Of a DNA stretch of 64,000 nt, positions 10,231 to 18,607 are shown piece by piece. Numbering within the stretch: position 1 is the first letter of the stretch; every line of letters starts with the position of its first letter. This DNA is from Pseudarthrobacter phenanthrenivorans Sphe3. Lineage in GTDB: Bacteria > Actinomycetota > Actinomycetes > Actinomycetales > Micrococcaceae. Position numbers and translations under genes: made by a program. The stretch covers positions 1,736,001 to 1,800,000 of the forward strand of contig NC_015145.1 in the NCBI RefSeq assembly GCF_000189535.1. The letters run 5' to 3'. A model generated the notes under the pieces. The model had not been told where the DNA came from, searched no databases, and was given only the letters and a program-made list of their open reading frames with translations.

Positions 10231-10236
10231 TAGAAT
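10231..10236 (+). promoter_or_regulatory. -10 box before the ECF operon
   Basis: TAGAAT matches the TANNNT boxes seen elsewhere in the window and would start transcription near 10243, exactly where the structured leader begins. No clear -35 element is visible. Confidence 0.4.
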
Positions 10237-10239
10237 GGG

Positions 10240-10322
10240 CTGCGGACCGGACGGGCGGAATAGCCTGTCCGCAGTTGCCGAGGTGACATAGGCAGCGTTC
10301 CTCCGCCCGGCAACGCCGGGCG
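10240..10322 (+). ncRNA. Structured 5' leader of the ECF operon, candidate riboswitch
   Basis: Three structures follow one another. Hairpin 1 is 10248-10256 with 10263-10271 (9 bp, one G-U); a competing helix is 10240-10247 with 10267-10274 (8 bp perfect). Next comes a possible H-type pseudoknot: TGCC 10276-10279 with GGCA 10291-10294, and GAGG 10280-10283 with CCTC 10300-10303. Hairpin 3, CGCCCGGC 10304-10311 with GCCGGGCG 10315-10322, begins at the next base. No known riboswitch class was recognised. The helices are seen in the sequence; ligand sensing is inference. Confidence 0.45.
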
Positions 10323-10350
10323 CTCCCGAAACGCATCCCGAAGGAACCCC

Positions 10351-11169
10351 ATGTCATCGCCCTCCCTGACGTTGCCGTCCCCCGCACCGGCCGCCGCCCG
10401 CAGGCGCCGGCTGCTGGAAATCCTCGGCGCCGCGGCCATCGCCGGCACGTACATCTACCTGGTCCTCAACCAGCCCGCTGACATCACCGGGGGACCGGGA
10501 AGCGCCTCGGCCCTGATCGCCCTGTCCGGATTCCTTGCCGGGGCCATCCTGTTGATTGTGGCCGTCCTGCCCACCCTGCCCACCTCCACCGTGGTGCTGA
10601 TTCCTGTGGCGCTGGTGTTGAACATCGTTCTGGGACAGTTCGTTGGCAGCACCCTGGTCCCGTTCTATCTGGACGCGATCGGCACCGTCCTGATCGCGGT
10701 CCTGGCCGGCCCGGCGGCCGGTGCGGCCACGGGGGCGCTGAGCAGCATCGTCTGGTCCTTCTTCAACCCCACCGTCCTGCCGTTCGCGGCCGGCGCAGCC
10801 CTGATCGGGTGCCTGGCCGGCCTCGCCGCCCGCCACGGAATGTTCCGCCGCTTCTACCTGGCCCCGGTGGCCGGCTTCGCCACCGGCATCCTGGGCGGCG
10901 TGGTCTCCGCTCCCGTGGCTGCGTTCGTCTTCGGCGGCACCTCGGGGCTTGCCACGGGGGCGATCGTCAGTGCCTTCCGGTCCATGGGCGACACACTCCT
11001 GGCCGCCATCACCAAACAGGCGCTCATTTCCGACCCCATGGACAAGGCCATCGTCTTTACCGTGGTGGCCCTCCTGGTGTACGCATTGCCCCGCCGCATC
11101 CGGCTGCAGTTCCCGTTTGTCCGCCGGCACCGTGTGCTGGCCGGCAAAGCGCCCGGCCAGGGCTCCTGA
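10351..11169 (+). CDS. ECF transporter S (substrate-binding) component
   Basis: 272 aa membrane protein with about six to seven hydrophobic segments and a basic N-terminus (AAARRRRLLE). Loops such as LDAIGTVLIAVLAGPAAGAA and GTSGLATGAIVSAFRSMGDT fit the S subunits of energy-coupling-factor importers. Start ATG 10351 has GAAGGAA upstream. The downstream genes supply the T and A subunits. The substrate cannot be read from the sequence; the nucleoside hydrolase upstream suggests a nucleoside or pyrimidine-type compound. Confidence 0.82.
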   Translation: MSSPSLTLPSPAPAAARRRRLLEILGAAAIAGTYIYLVLNQPADITGGPGSASALIALSGFLAGAILLIVAVLPTLPTSTVVLIPVALVLNIVLGQFVGSTLVPFYLDAIGTVLIAVLAGPAAGAATGALSSIVWSFFNPTVLPFAAGAALIGCLAGLAARHGMFRRFYLAPVAGFATGILGGVVSAPVAAFVFGGTSGLATGAIVSAFRSMGDTLLAAITKQALISDPMDKAIVFTVVALLVYALPRRIRLQFPFVRRHRVLAGKAPGQGS

Positions 11170-11179
11170 TTCCCGTCCC

Positions 11180-11929
11180 GTGCGGCTTAATCCGCTGACC
11201 TCCCTCGCAGCCGCCGGCAGCACCGCAGCCATCACGACGGCGGCCGCCAGCTTGCCGCTGTCCCTCGCCGTCATGGCGGCTGCGGTGGGCGTGTCGGCAC
11301 GGAGCGGTACCCTGCGCCGCATGCTGCCGGCCGCCGCGGCGGTCCTGGCCCCCCTGGGCTTGTCGCTGCTGCTCATGCACGGGCTGTTCTTCCCGGAGGG
11401 ACGCAACGTCCTGGCACAGTTTGGACCCGCCCGGGTTACCAGCGAGGGACTCGCCTTCGCCCTCGAACGGGCAGCCCAGCTGGGAGCCGCGGTCCTGGCC
11501 CTCCTGGTGTTCTCCTTCGGCGTCACGGTTCCTGACCTGGTGGCGGCACTCCCGGCACGCGGCCTTCGGGGCAGGTTTGCTTTCGTGCTGGCATCCACGC
11601 TGACACTGCTGCCGGCCATCATGGCACGCGCCGGACGGATCCGGCAGGCCCAGGAGTCCCGCGGCCTGGTGGTCCGCCGCGGGCTGCTGCACCGGGCCGC
11701 TGCCTTTCGGCTGCAGGCAGTGCCGCTGGTGCTGTCCCTCGTGGAGGAGGCAGGAACCCGGGCAGCCGCCCTGGAAGCACGCGGTTTCAGCAACCCGGGT
11801 CCGCGAACCAGCTACCGCGAGGTCCCGGATACACGGCGCCAGCAGATGCTTCGCGTGCTTCTGCTGGCTGCTGCAGCAGCCGCGGTTGGAGTACGGCTCT
11901 GGCTGGCGGGGGCGGGCCGCCAGGGATGA
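11180..11929 (+). CDS. ECF transporter T (transmembrane) component, CbiQ family
   Basis: 249 aa, several hydrophobic segments, with the coupling-helix motif of T subunits: EEAGTRAAALEARGFSNPG, where AxEARGF contacts the ATPases; an earlier AQESRG is the partner motif. It begins with a GTG at 11180, 10 nt after the S gene, without a clear ribosome site, and its stop overlaps the ATPase start (ATGA). Confidence 0.83.
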   Translation: MRLNPLTSLAAAGSTAAITTAAASLPLSLAVMAAAVGVSARSGTLRRMLPAAAAVLAPLGLSLLLMHGLFFPEGRNVLAQFGPARVTSEGLAFALERAAQLGAAVLALLVFSFGVTVPDLVAALPARGLRGRFAFVLASTLTLLPAIMARAGRIRQAQESRGLVVRRGLLHRAAAFRLQAVPLVLSLVEEAGTRAAALEARGFSNPGPRTSYREVPDTRRQQMLRVLLLAAAAAAVGVRLWLAGAGRQG

Positions 11930-13476
11930 CCGGCCAGCAGGACACCCCGCCCGCCGCCCGGCCCGTACTGTCCGCCGGCATCCGGACGTTCACTTTCCAT
12001 GACGACGCTGCCCCCGTACTGGAAGGGCTGCAGCTGGACTTCACTCCCGGAACCTTCACGGCCATTCTTGGTCCGTCCGGAAGCGGCAAATCCACGTTGG
12101 GCTGGCTGTTGGCCGGGTGGCTGCCGCCTGGAGGCGGGGGTGAATTGAGCGGTTTCCTCGAGCTTGCGGGCACGCGTTTGCAGTTTGGCGGCAACGGCGG
12201 CGACCCCCGGATCAATCCGGCCGAGTGGGGGAAGCAGGTGGGCTTCGTTCCCCAGGATCCGGCTGCCGTTCTGTCCACCGTCCGTTCAACGGTTGCCGAA
12301 GAACTTGCCTTCGGGCTGGAAAATGCGGCAGTGGACCGGGCAACCATGGTCGCTGCGGTGCAACGGACCGCAGCCCGCCTGGGACTCGCTGAACTCCTGG
12401 ACCAGGATCCGGCCCGGCTTTCCGGCGGGCAGCTGCGCCGCCTCGCCATTGGCTGCGCCATCATTGCGGACCCGCGGGTGCTGATTATGGATGAGCCCTT
12501 CGCGTCACTGGACAGCGACGGGGCGGCCGGGCTGGCGCGCCTGGTGCGGGACCTCGTGAACGGCGGGACCGCCGTCGTCATCCTCAGCCAGGCCATCGAC
12601 CCGCCGCTCCTTGAGGCACGAACATGGCTGGTCCTGGCGGGCGGCAGGGTTACGGCCAGCGGGACGCCCGCGGCGCTGGCCAAGACTCCGGACCTGCTGC
12701 CGCCAGGCATCCTCATGTCCGGGAAAAAGGCCGCCCGCCTGACTCCAGCCGTGCCGCCGGGCAGGGCCGCCGGGCCTGCGGTCGAGCTGCGCGCGGTGTC
12801 CTTTGGCTACAGGGCCGCCACCAGCAGAGCCGGGCGCCGGGACCGGGGAGGCAAACCGGCCGGCGGTTTCCGGCACCAGGTGCTGCAGGAAATAACTCTG
12901 GCTGTGCACCCCGGCGAGATTGTGGCGGTGACCGGACCCAACGGCGCCGGCAAGTCCACCCTCCTGCGGCACCTGAACGGACTGCTCCGGCCCACGGCCG
13001 GGCAGGTCCTGGTCCAGGGGAGGGATATTGCCGGGACGCCGGCGGGCCAGGTGGCGCAAGCGGTGGGGCTGCTGTTCCAGCAGCCCCGGGACCAGCTGTT
13101 CGAGCGGACGGTGCTCCGGGAGGTGGGCTTCGGCCTGGACCGGCTGTTCCCCGCAGGGGAAGCCCTGGAACGCGCCCATGATGCACTGGCCTCCGTGGGC
13201 CTGGCCGCCGCCGCGCACGCGCATCCGGCTGAACTCCCTGCTTCAAGCCAGCGCCTCCTGGCCCTGGCCACCGTCCTTGCCCGCAGGCCGTCCGTCCTGG
13301 CACTGGACGAACCCACCGTGGCGCTCGACGGCTGCGGCCGTGCCGTGCTGGACGCCGCGGTGCGCTCAGCGGCAGGGGCGGGGGCCGCCGTCGTGCTGGT
13401 CACGCATGACCTGGACTATGCCCGGGCGGCCGCCCACCGGATGGTAAGGCTCGACGGCGGCCGCCTGGCTTCCTGA
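11926..13476 (+). CDS. ECF transporter A component, two fused ABC ATPase domains
   Basis: 516 aa with two ATP-binding cassettes in one chain, driving import through the S/T subunits. Domain 1: Walker A GPSGSGKST (49-57), signature LSGGQLRRLAIG (165-176), Walker B VLIMDEPFASLD (about 185). Domain 2: Walker A GPNGAGKST (337-345), Walker B VLALDEPTVALD (about 458). The second signature reads LPASSQRLLALA (437-448) instead of LSGGQ, so the two ATP sites are probably unequal. The gene ends one base before the end of the convergent fadB gene. Confidence 0.9.
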   Translation: MTGQQDTPPAARPVLSAGIRTFTFHDDAAPVLEGLQLDFTPGTFTAILGPSGSGKSTLGWLLAGWLPPGGGGELSGFLELAGTRLQFGGNGGDPRINPAEWGKQVGFVPQDPAAVLSTVRSTVAEELAFGLENAAVDRATMVAAVQRTAARLGLAELLDQDPARLSGGQLRRLAIGCAIIADPRVLIMDEPFASLDSDGAAGLARLVRDLVNGGTAVVILSQAIDPPLLEARTWLVLAGGRVTASGTPAALAKTPDLLPPGILMSGKKAARLTPAVPPGRAAGPAVELRAVSFGYRAATSRAGRRDRGGKPAGGFRHQVLQEITLAVHPGEIVAVTGPNGAGKSTLLRHLNGLLRPTAGQVLVQGRDIAGTPAGQVAQAVGLLFQQPRDQLFERTVLREVGFGLDRLFPAGEALERAHDALASVGLAAAAHAHPAELPASSQRLLALATVLARRPSVLALDEPTVALDGCGRAVLDAAVRSAAGAGAAVVLVTHDLDYARAAAHRMVRLDGGRLAS

Positions 13477-15636
13477 CTATGCCGGCCGGGATGCCACTCC
13501 CGCCGGCAGGAACCGTTTGCCGTTGACGCGTTCAGAGGCGCCCACCCGGTCGAGGTACGGGGTGATGCCGCCAAGGAACATCGGCCAGCCGGCGCCAAGG
13601 ATCATGCAGAGGTCGATGTCCTCAGGCCCTGCGACCACGCCTTCCTGGAGCATCAGCCCGATTTCCTCCGCGAGTGCATCCTGGGTGCGCTGCAGCACCT
13701 GCTCCGGAGCGGAGGGGCTGGTGCCGAAGGACATCAGGGCCAGGGTGGATTCCGGGATTTCCTTCGATCCGTCCGGACCGGTCACCCAGAGGGACTTCAC
13801 GCCGTTGTCGATGAGCTTTTGCAGGTTGGCCGATACCTTGAAGCGTTCGCCGAAGGCGGCGTGCAGCGACTCCTGGACGTGCTGGGCCACGGGCAGGCCC
13901 ACCATGGCGCCCAGGGTGAAGGGCGTCATGGGCAGGCCCATGGGGCGGAGGGCGTTATCCGCGACGTCGGCGGGGGTGCCCTCGTCAAAGGCTGCCGTCA
14001 CCTCGCCCATGAGCCGCAGGAGGACCCGGTTCACCACGAAGGCCGCGGCGTCCTTGACCAGTACGGCAGTCTTTTTCAGGCCCTTGGCAAGTTCGAACGC
14101 GGTGGCCAGCACGGCGTCGTCCGTCTTCGGGGCACGGACGATTTCCAGCAGCGGCATCACGGCCACCGGGTTGAAGAAGTGGAAGCCCACCACGCGCTCC
14201 GGGTGCTGCAGGTCCTCCGCCATGGCAGTGACGGACAGCGACGAGGTGTTGGTGGCCAGGATGCAGTCCGGAGCCACGATGGTTTCCAGTTCGCCAAAAA
14301 CCTGTTTCTTGACGTTGAGCTCTTCAAAGACGGCTTCGATGACGAAGTCGGCGTCCGCGAACACGTCCTTCGACACAGAGCCGGTCACCAGGGCTTTTGT
14401 CCGGTTGGCGGCGTCCTGGCTGATCCGCTTCCTGCCCAGGAGCTTGTCCACTTCGGCGTGGACGTAGTCTACGCCCTTGTCCACCCTGGCCTGGTCAATG
14501 TCGGTCATGACCACGGGGACTTTGAGCTGCCGGGCGAACAGCAATGCCAGCTGGCTTGCCATCAGCCCGGCTCCCACCACACCCACCTTGGTGACCGGAC
14601 GGGCCAGCTTACGGTCCGGGGCGCCGGCGGGACGCTTGGAGCGCTTCTGCACGAGGTCCAGGAAGGCGTACACCGTGGACCGGAACTCGTCAGTCTGCAT
14701 CAGTTCCGCGAGGGTTTCGCATTCCAGCGCAGCCGATTCCGCCTGGGTCATGGTGCGGTTCGCCTCAAGGATGTCCAGGACCTTCCCGGGTGCGGGAGCC
14801 GCGTTGGAGGTCTTCGCTTCCACGAATTCCCGTCCTGCCGCGACGGCGGCAGCCCACTTTTCCGCCGTTGCGGGATCAACGGGGTCGACGGCGTTGGCAC
14901 GTTCCGGAACCACCCCACCGGAGATGACTCCCGCGGCCCAGGCCAGGGACTGCTCCAGGAAGTCGGCCGGCTCGAACAGGGCGTCGGCGATGCCGAGGCC
15001 GAAAGCCTGGGAGCCGGTCAGGGGCCTGTTGTTGCTGAGCGGGTTTTCAATCATCACCTTCACGGCGTTCTCCGGCCCGATCAGGCGGGGCAGCAGATAC
15101 ACGCCGCCCCAGCCGGGCACCAGGCCCAGGAAGGCTTCCGGAAGCGCCAGCGTGCCGGCTCCCGTGGAGACGGTGCGGTAGGTGGCCTGCAGCGCGATTT
15201 CGAGGCCGCCGCCCAGGGCAGCGCCGTTAATGAAGGCGAAACTGGGAACGCCAAGGTTTGCGAGGGTTGCGTAAACGTCATGGCCCAGCTGCGCCATCCA
15301 CAGCCCGTGCTCGCGCTTGTCCAGGTTCTTGACGGCGGAAAGGTCTGCGCCGGCTACCAGGTAATAGGGTTTGCCCGTCACTCCGACGCCCACGATTTCG
15401 CCACGGGCGGCGCGCTCCCGGAGGCCCTCCAGCACGGTGCCGAGCTCTACCAGGGTGTTGGGGCCCAGCGTGGTGGGCTTGGAATGGTCCAGGCCGTTGT
15501 CCAGGGTGATGAGGGCCAAGGTGCCGGGGCTTGGCTTTCCTGCCGGTGCCGGCAGCTCGATGTCCTGGACGTACGAGTGTGTGACTGTCTCGTTCGGGAA
15601 CAGGTCGGCAAGCTTGGTGAAATCTGCGGCGCTCAT
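13477..15636 (-). CDS. fadB: Fatty-acid oxidation multienzyme: enoyl-CoA hydratase / 3-hydroxyacyl-CoA dehydrogenase
   Basis: 719 aa, trifunctional alpha-subunit type. The N-terminal crotonase domain has the oxyanion-hole motif FAFINGAALGGGLEIAL and LPEAFLGLVPGWGG. The C-terminal part begins with a Rossmann NAD site VGVVGAGLMASQLALLFA and continues with GFHFFNPVAVMPLLEIV and VVNRVLLRLMGE of 3-hydroxyacyl-CoA dehydrogenases. Start ATG at 15636 has GAAGGAG upstream and overlaps the fadA stop (ATGA), so FadA and FadB are coupled as a beta-oxidation complex. Confidence 0.94.
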   Translation of the reverse strand: MSAADFTKLADLFPNETVTHSYVQDIELPAPAGKPSPGTLALITLDNGLDHSKPTTLGPNTLVELGTVLEGLRERAARGEIVGVGVTGKPYYLVAGADLSAVKNLDKREHGLWMAQLGHDVYATLANLGVPSFAFINGAALGGGLEIALQATYRTVSTGAGTLALPEAFLGLVPGWGGVYLLPRLIGPENAVKVMIENPLSNNRPLTGSQAFGLGIADALFEPADFLEQSLAWAAGVISGGVVPERANAVDPVDPATAEKWAAAVAAGREFVEAKTSNAAPAPGKVLDILEANRTMTQAESAALECETLAELMQTDEFRSTVYAFLDLVQKRSKRPAGAPDRKLARPVTKVGVVGAGLMASQLALLFARQLKVPVVMTDIDQARVDKGVDYVHAEVDKLLGRKRISQDAANRTKALVTGSVSKDVFADADFVIEAVFEELNVKKQVFGELETIVAPDCILATNTSSLSVTAMAEDLQHPERVVGFHFFNPVAVMPLLEIVRAPKTDDAVLATAFELAKGLKKTAVLVKDAAAFVVNRVLLRLMGEVTAAFDEGTPADVADNALRPMGLPMTPFTLGAMVGLPVAQHVQESLHAAFGERFKVSANLQKLIDNGVKSLWVTGPDGSKEIPESTLALMSFGTSPSAPEQVLQRTQDALAEEIGLMLQEGVVAGPEDIDLCMILGAGWPMFLGGITPYLDRVGASERVNGKRFLPAGVASRPA

Positions 15637-16916
15637 GCGGCTCCTTCGGATGCGGTGCGGGTGGCGGCAGCGGAGTTCTGCGGCCGGGTTCCGCTGTAGT
15701 CGGTGTGGTGCGGGTTTTCCCAGATCACGGTGGCTCCCATGCCCAGGCCCACGCACATGGTGGTGATGCCGTACCGGACGGAGGGGTCCTCCTGGAACTG
15801 CCGGGCCAGCTGGGTCATCAGCCGCACCCCGGAGGACGCAAGGGGGTGGCCCACGGCGATCGCTCCTCCGTAGCGGTTGACCCGGGGGTCGTCGTCGGCA
15901 ATGCCAAAGTGCTCCAGGAAGCTCAGCACCTGGACGGCAAAAGCCTCGTTGATTTCGAACAGTCCGATGTCTTCGATGCCGAGCCCGGCGTTTTGCAGGG
16001 CCCTCTCGGTGGCCGGGACGGGGCCGATGCCCATGACCTCCGGTTCGACGCCGGCGTATGCGTAGCTGACCAGGCGCATCTTGGCGGGCAGCCCCAGCTC
16101 GGCGGCAGCATCGGCGGAGGCCAGGACGGCGGCAGTGGCCCCGTCGTTCAGGCCGGCGGCGTTGCCGGCAGTGACGCGGCCGTGGGGGCGGAACGGGGTC
16201 CGCAGCGCTGCCAGGTCGGCCATGGTGGTGCTGGGCCGGGGTGGTTCATCCACTGAGTTCAGGGTCCAGCCCTGGCCGGGCTTCAGGGTCGCCACAGGCA
16301 CAAGGTCCGGCTGGATGCTGCCGGCACGGCGGGCCGCATCGAATTTGGCCTGGGAGGCCACGGCGTACGCATCCGTCCGATCCTTGGTGATGGACGGGAA
16401 GCGGTCGTGCAGGTTCTCTGCCGTGTTGCCCATGTTGAGGGCCGCAGGGTCCACCAGCCGCTCGGACATGAAGCGCGGATTGGGGTCGGTGCCGGAACCC
16501 ATCGGGTGATTGCCCATGTGCTCAACACCGCCGGCCACCACCACGTCATACGCTCCGAAGCCGATGCCGCCTGCCGTTGCGGTGACAGCGGTCATGGCAC
16601 CGGCGCACATCCGGTCGATGGCGAACCCGGGAACCGTCCTGGGCAGCCCCGCGAGCAGGGCCGCTGTGCGGCCGAGGGTCAGGCCCTGGTCTCCGGTCTG
16701 GGTGGTGGCAGCGATGGCCACCTCGTCAATCCGCTCCGGCGGCAGCGACGGGTTGCGGCGCAGCAGTTCCCGGATGCATTTCACTATCAGGTCATCTGCC
16801 CGCGTGCCGGCATAGATCCCCTTGTCCCCCGCCCTCCCGAATGGTGTGCGGAGGCCGTCCACAAAGACGACGTCCCGGACTGTGCGCATGGCTGCGCCGT
16901 TTCCCTGGTGGCTCAC
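15633..16916 (-). CDS. fadA: Acetyl-CoA acyltransferase (thiolase)
   Basis: 3-ketoacyl-CoA thiolase, the last step of beta-oxidation, 427 aa. Nucleophile Cys in DRMCAGAMTAV, catalytic His region NEAFAVQVL and GHPLASSGVRL, second Cys in TTMCVGLGMGA. A GTG start at 16916 is chosen because GAGGAG lies 6-11 nt upstream. It is first in the fadA-fadB operon; the 16-bp palindrome about 75 bp upstream is the likely operator. Confidence 0.94.
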   Translation of the reverse strand: MSHQGNGAAMRTVRDVVFVDGLRTPFGRAGDKGIYAGTRADDLIVKCIRELLRRNPSLPPERIDEVAIAATTQTGDQGLTLGRTAALLAGLPRTVPGFAIDRMCAGAMTAVTATAGGIGFGAYDVVVAGGVEHMGNHPMGSGTDPNPRFMSERLVDPAALNMGNTAENLHDRFPSITKDRTDAYAVASQAKFDAARRAGSIQPDLVPVATLKPGQGWTLNSVDEPPRPSTTMADLAALRTPFRPHGRVTAGNAAGLNDGATAAVLASADAAAELGLPAKMRLVSYAYAGVEPEVMGIGPVPATERALQNAGLGIEDIGLFEINEAFAVQVLSFLEHFGIADDDPRVNRYGGAIAVGHPLASSGVRLMTQLARQFQEDPSVRYGITTMCVGLGMGATVIWENPHHTDYSGTRPQNSAAATRTASEGAA

Positions 16917-16992
16917 GTGTTACTCCTCATTGAGACGTAGGCGCCGGTAGCGCGCCGCCCTCCGCTATTGGCGCGGCGGCAATACCCTCGAT

Positions 16993-17008
16993 GTTACTCG
17001 CGAGTAAC
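16993..17008 (-). promoter_or_regulatory. Perfect 16-bp palindrome upstream of fadAB
   Basis: GTTACTCGCGAGTAAC reads identically on both strands. It lies 77-92 bp before the fadA start and looks like the operator of a dimeric repressor, most plausibly a TetR-family acyl-CoA sensor (inference). No candidate repressor gene is in the window. Confidence 0.6.
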
Positions 17009-17040
17009 TTAGCCTGCAAGGCCCCGGATTAGCGGCACCC

Positions 17041-17138
17041 TCTCTCACTTAATGCCCCTTTTTTGCCGACGCTCTCTCACGTGCGTTAGGTAAGTGAGAG
17101 AGCGATGCCGGAATGTACGCATCAAGTGAGAGAGCGTC
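17041..17138. repeat. Four-copy nested inverted repeat (REP/MITE-like)
   Basis: The motif AAGTGAGAGAGCG occurs at 17092-17104 and 17124-17136 on plus, and at 17070-17080 and 17041-17050 on minus (the last copy ends GG instead of GCG). The inner pair makes an 11-bp stem, CGCTCTCTCAC 17070-17080 with GTGAGAGAGCG 17094-17104. The outer pair matches over GCAT(C/T)AAGTGAGAGA. It fills the gap between rnd and fadA; there is no gene in 16917-17183. Confidence 0.6.
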
Positions 17139-17183
17139 TGGGGGTCGGGGTGGGAGTCCGGGGCCGCAAAGGAGCGGTGCAGC

Positions 17184-18518
17184 CTACTGCCCGGCCGGAG
17201 CGGCGTCGGGTTTCGGTTCCTTGGCGGGCAGTGGCTGCGGGTGGAGGAAGGCCCCGGCAATGAGCGGCGCAACCAGTTCCACCTGCCACTCGCGGGCGCC
17301 CAGGGCACGGAGCTCCGAAGCTACTGTTGCTTCGCTGATGATGGCCGGCGGCCGCCAGGCCACCCGCCGCAGGTAATCGGGAGTAAGCAGGTTCTCCAGC
17401 GGCAGGCTCAACGCTTCTGCCTTGGCCTGCAGCAGGGGCCGTGCCGTGGCCAGGCGGGCCGCGGCTTCTGGGTCCCGGTCGGCCCAGACCCGGGGCGGGG
17501 GCGGTGCGTTCGTGGGCAGGTGCAGCGGCGGGAGTTCCTCGAGGTCCCGGGCTGCGGCGATGCAGCGGAGCCAGCGGGGGGCTTCACGTTGCGCGGCCCG
17601 GCCATGGAATCCCTTGGTTCCCAGCAGCTGTGGCACAGTGGAGGGCATCGCCTTGGCTGCCGCCACGAGTGCGGAGTCCGGAATCAGCCTCCCGGGCGCC
17701 ACATCCCGTTTCTGGGCCAGCGAGTCACGCTCCAGCCACAGCTCCCGCACGGCAGCCAGCTGCCGGCGGTCCCGGATCTGGTGCAGGCCCGAGGTCTTGC
17801 GCCAAGGATCCACGCGGGCCGGAGGCAGTCCCGCGGCCAGGATCGCCGCGAATTCCTGTTCGGCGTACTCCAGTTTTCCGTCGGCCTGGAGGAGTTCGAT
17901 GAGTTCCTCCCGCAGCTCCGTCAGGACCTCGACGTCCAGTGCGGCGTACCGCAGCCAGGGCTCGGGCAGCGGCCGGGTGGACCAGTCGGCTGCGGAGTGT
18001 TCCTTGGCCAGCCCGAAACCGAGCAGTTGTTCGATGACGGCGGCGAGGCCCACCCGCGGCAGTCCCGCAAGCCGGGCGGCCAGTTCGGTGTCAAAGAGCT
18101 TGTCCGGCCACATCCCGAGTTCGGAGAGGCAGGGCAGGTCCTGGCTGGCAGCGTGCAGGATCCATTCCACACCCCGCAGGGCCTCGTTAATGATGTCCAG
18201 GTTTTCGAAGGGTTCGGGATCGATCAGCCAGGTTCCCGCACCCTCGCGCCGGATCTGCACCAGGAACGCGCGCTGGCCGTAGCGGAACCCGGATGCCCGC
18301 TCCGCATCAACCCCTGCCGGTCCCGTCCCGGCGGCAATGGCCGCGGCGCAACGCTCCAGGCCGGACTGCGTTTCGATGACCAGCGGAACACCGTCCCGGG
18401 GTGAAGCGAGTTCGATAATTTCGGGGATGGGGCTGTCGAAGCCTTCCACCGTGATGTGGGGTGCGGTATCAGCAGCCGGGACGCCGGCCGTGGTGTTTTC
18501 CGGAATGTTTGGGGTCAT
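17184..18518 (-). CDS. rnd: Ribonuclease D-like 3'-5' exonuclease with HRDC domain
   Basis: 444 aa. A DEDDy exonuclease domain occupies about residues 45-225: GVDAERASGF (first acidic pair), HAASQDLPCL (second), and WLRYAALDVEVLTEL (Tyr-Asp pair). An HRDC domain follows (about 240-320: LAAVRELWLERDSLAQ, LIPDSALVAAAKAMP). It would trim the 3' ends of structured RNAs. In actinobacteria it sits next to the DUF3000 gene, as here, 89 nt downstream of it on the same strand. Confidence 0.9.
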   Translation of the reverse strand: MTPNIPENTTAGVPAADTAPHITVEGFDSPIPEIIELASPRDGVPLVIETQSGLERCAAAIAAGTGPAGVDAERASGFRYGQRAFLVQIRREGAGTWLIDPEPFENLDIINEALRGVEWILHAASQDLPCLSELGMWPDKLFDTELAARLAGLPRVGLAAVIEQLLGFGLAKEHSAADWSTRPLPEPWLRYAALDVEVLTELREELIELLQADGKLEYAEQEFAAILAAGLPPARVDPWRKTSGLHQIRDRRQLAAVRELWLERDSLAQKRDVAPGRLIPDSALVAAAKAMPSTVPQLLGTKGFHGRAAQREAPRWLRCIAAARDLEELPPLHLPTNAPPPPRVWADRDPEAAARLATARPLLQAKAEALSLPLENLLTPDYLRRVAWRPPAIISEATVASELRALGAREWQVELVAPLIAGAFLHPQPLPAKEPKPDAAPAGQ

Positions 18519-18607
18519 GGTGCCTTCAGTTTACCGGCCGGCCGCCGGGAGGGCTTTCCGCCGTCCCTGGCTGCCGGCGCGGTGCCGTTGCCCGCAGCAC
18601 ACTGGCG

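Noticed and set aside
11170..11929. Longer T-component frame beginning inside the S-component gene
   Set aside because: The upstream part lies in another frame of the S gene; the family begins at about the GTG at 11180.
16917..17310. Reading frame of about 87 codons on the minus strand across the repeat element
   Set aside because: It runs through the inverted repeats and the end of rnd, has no ribosome site and no family resemblance.
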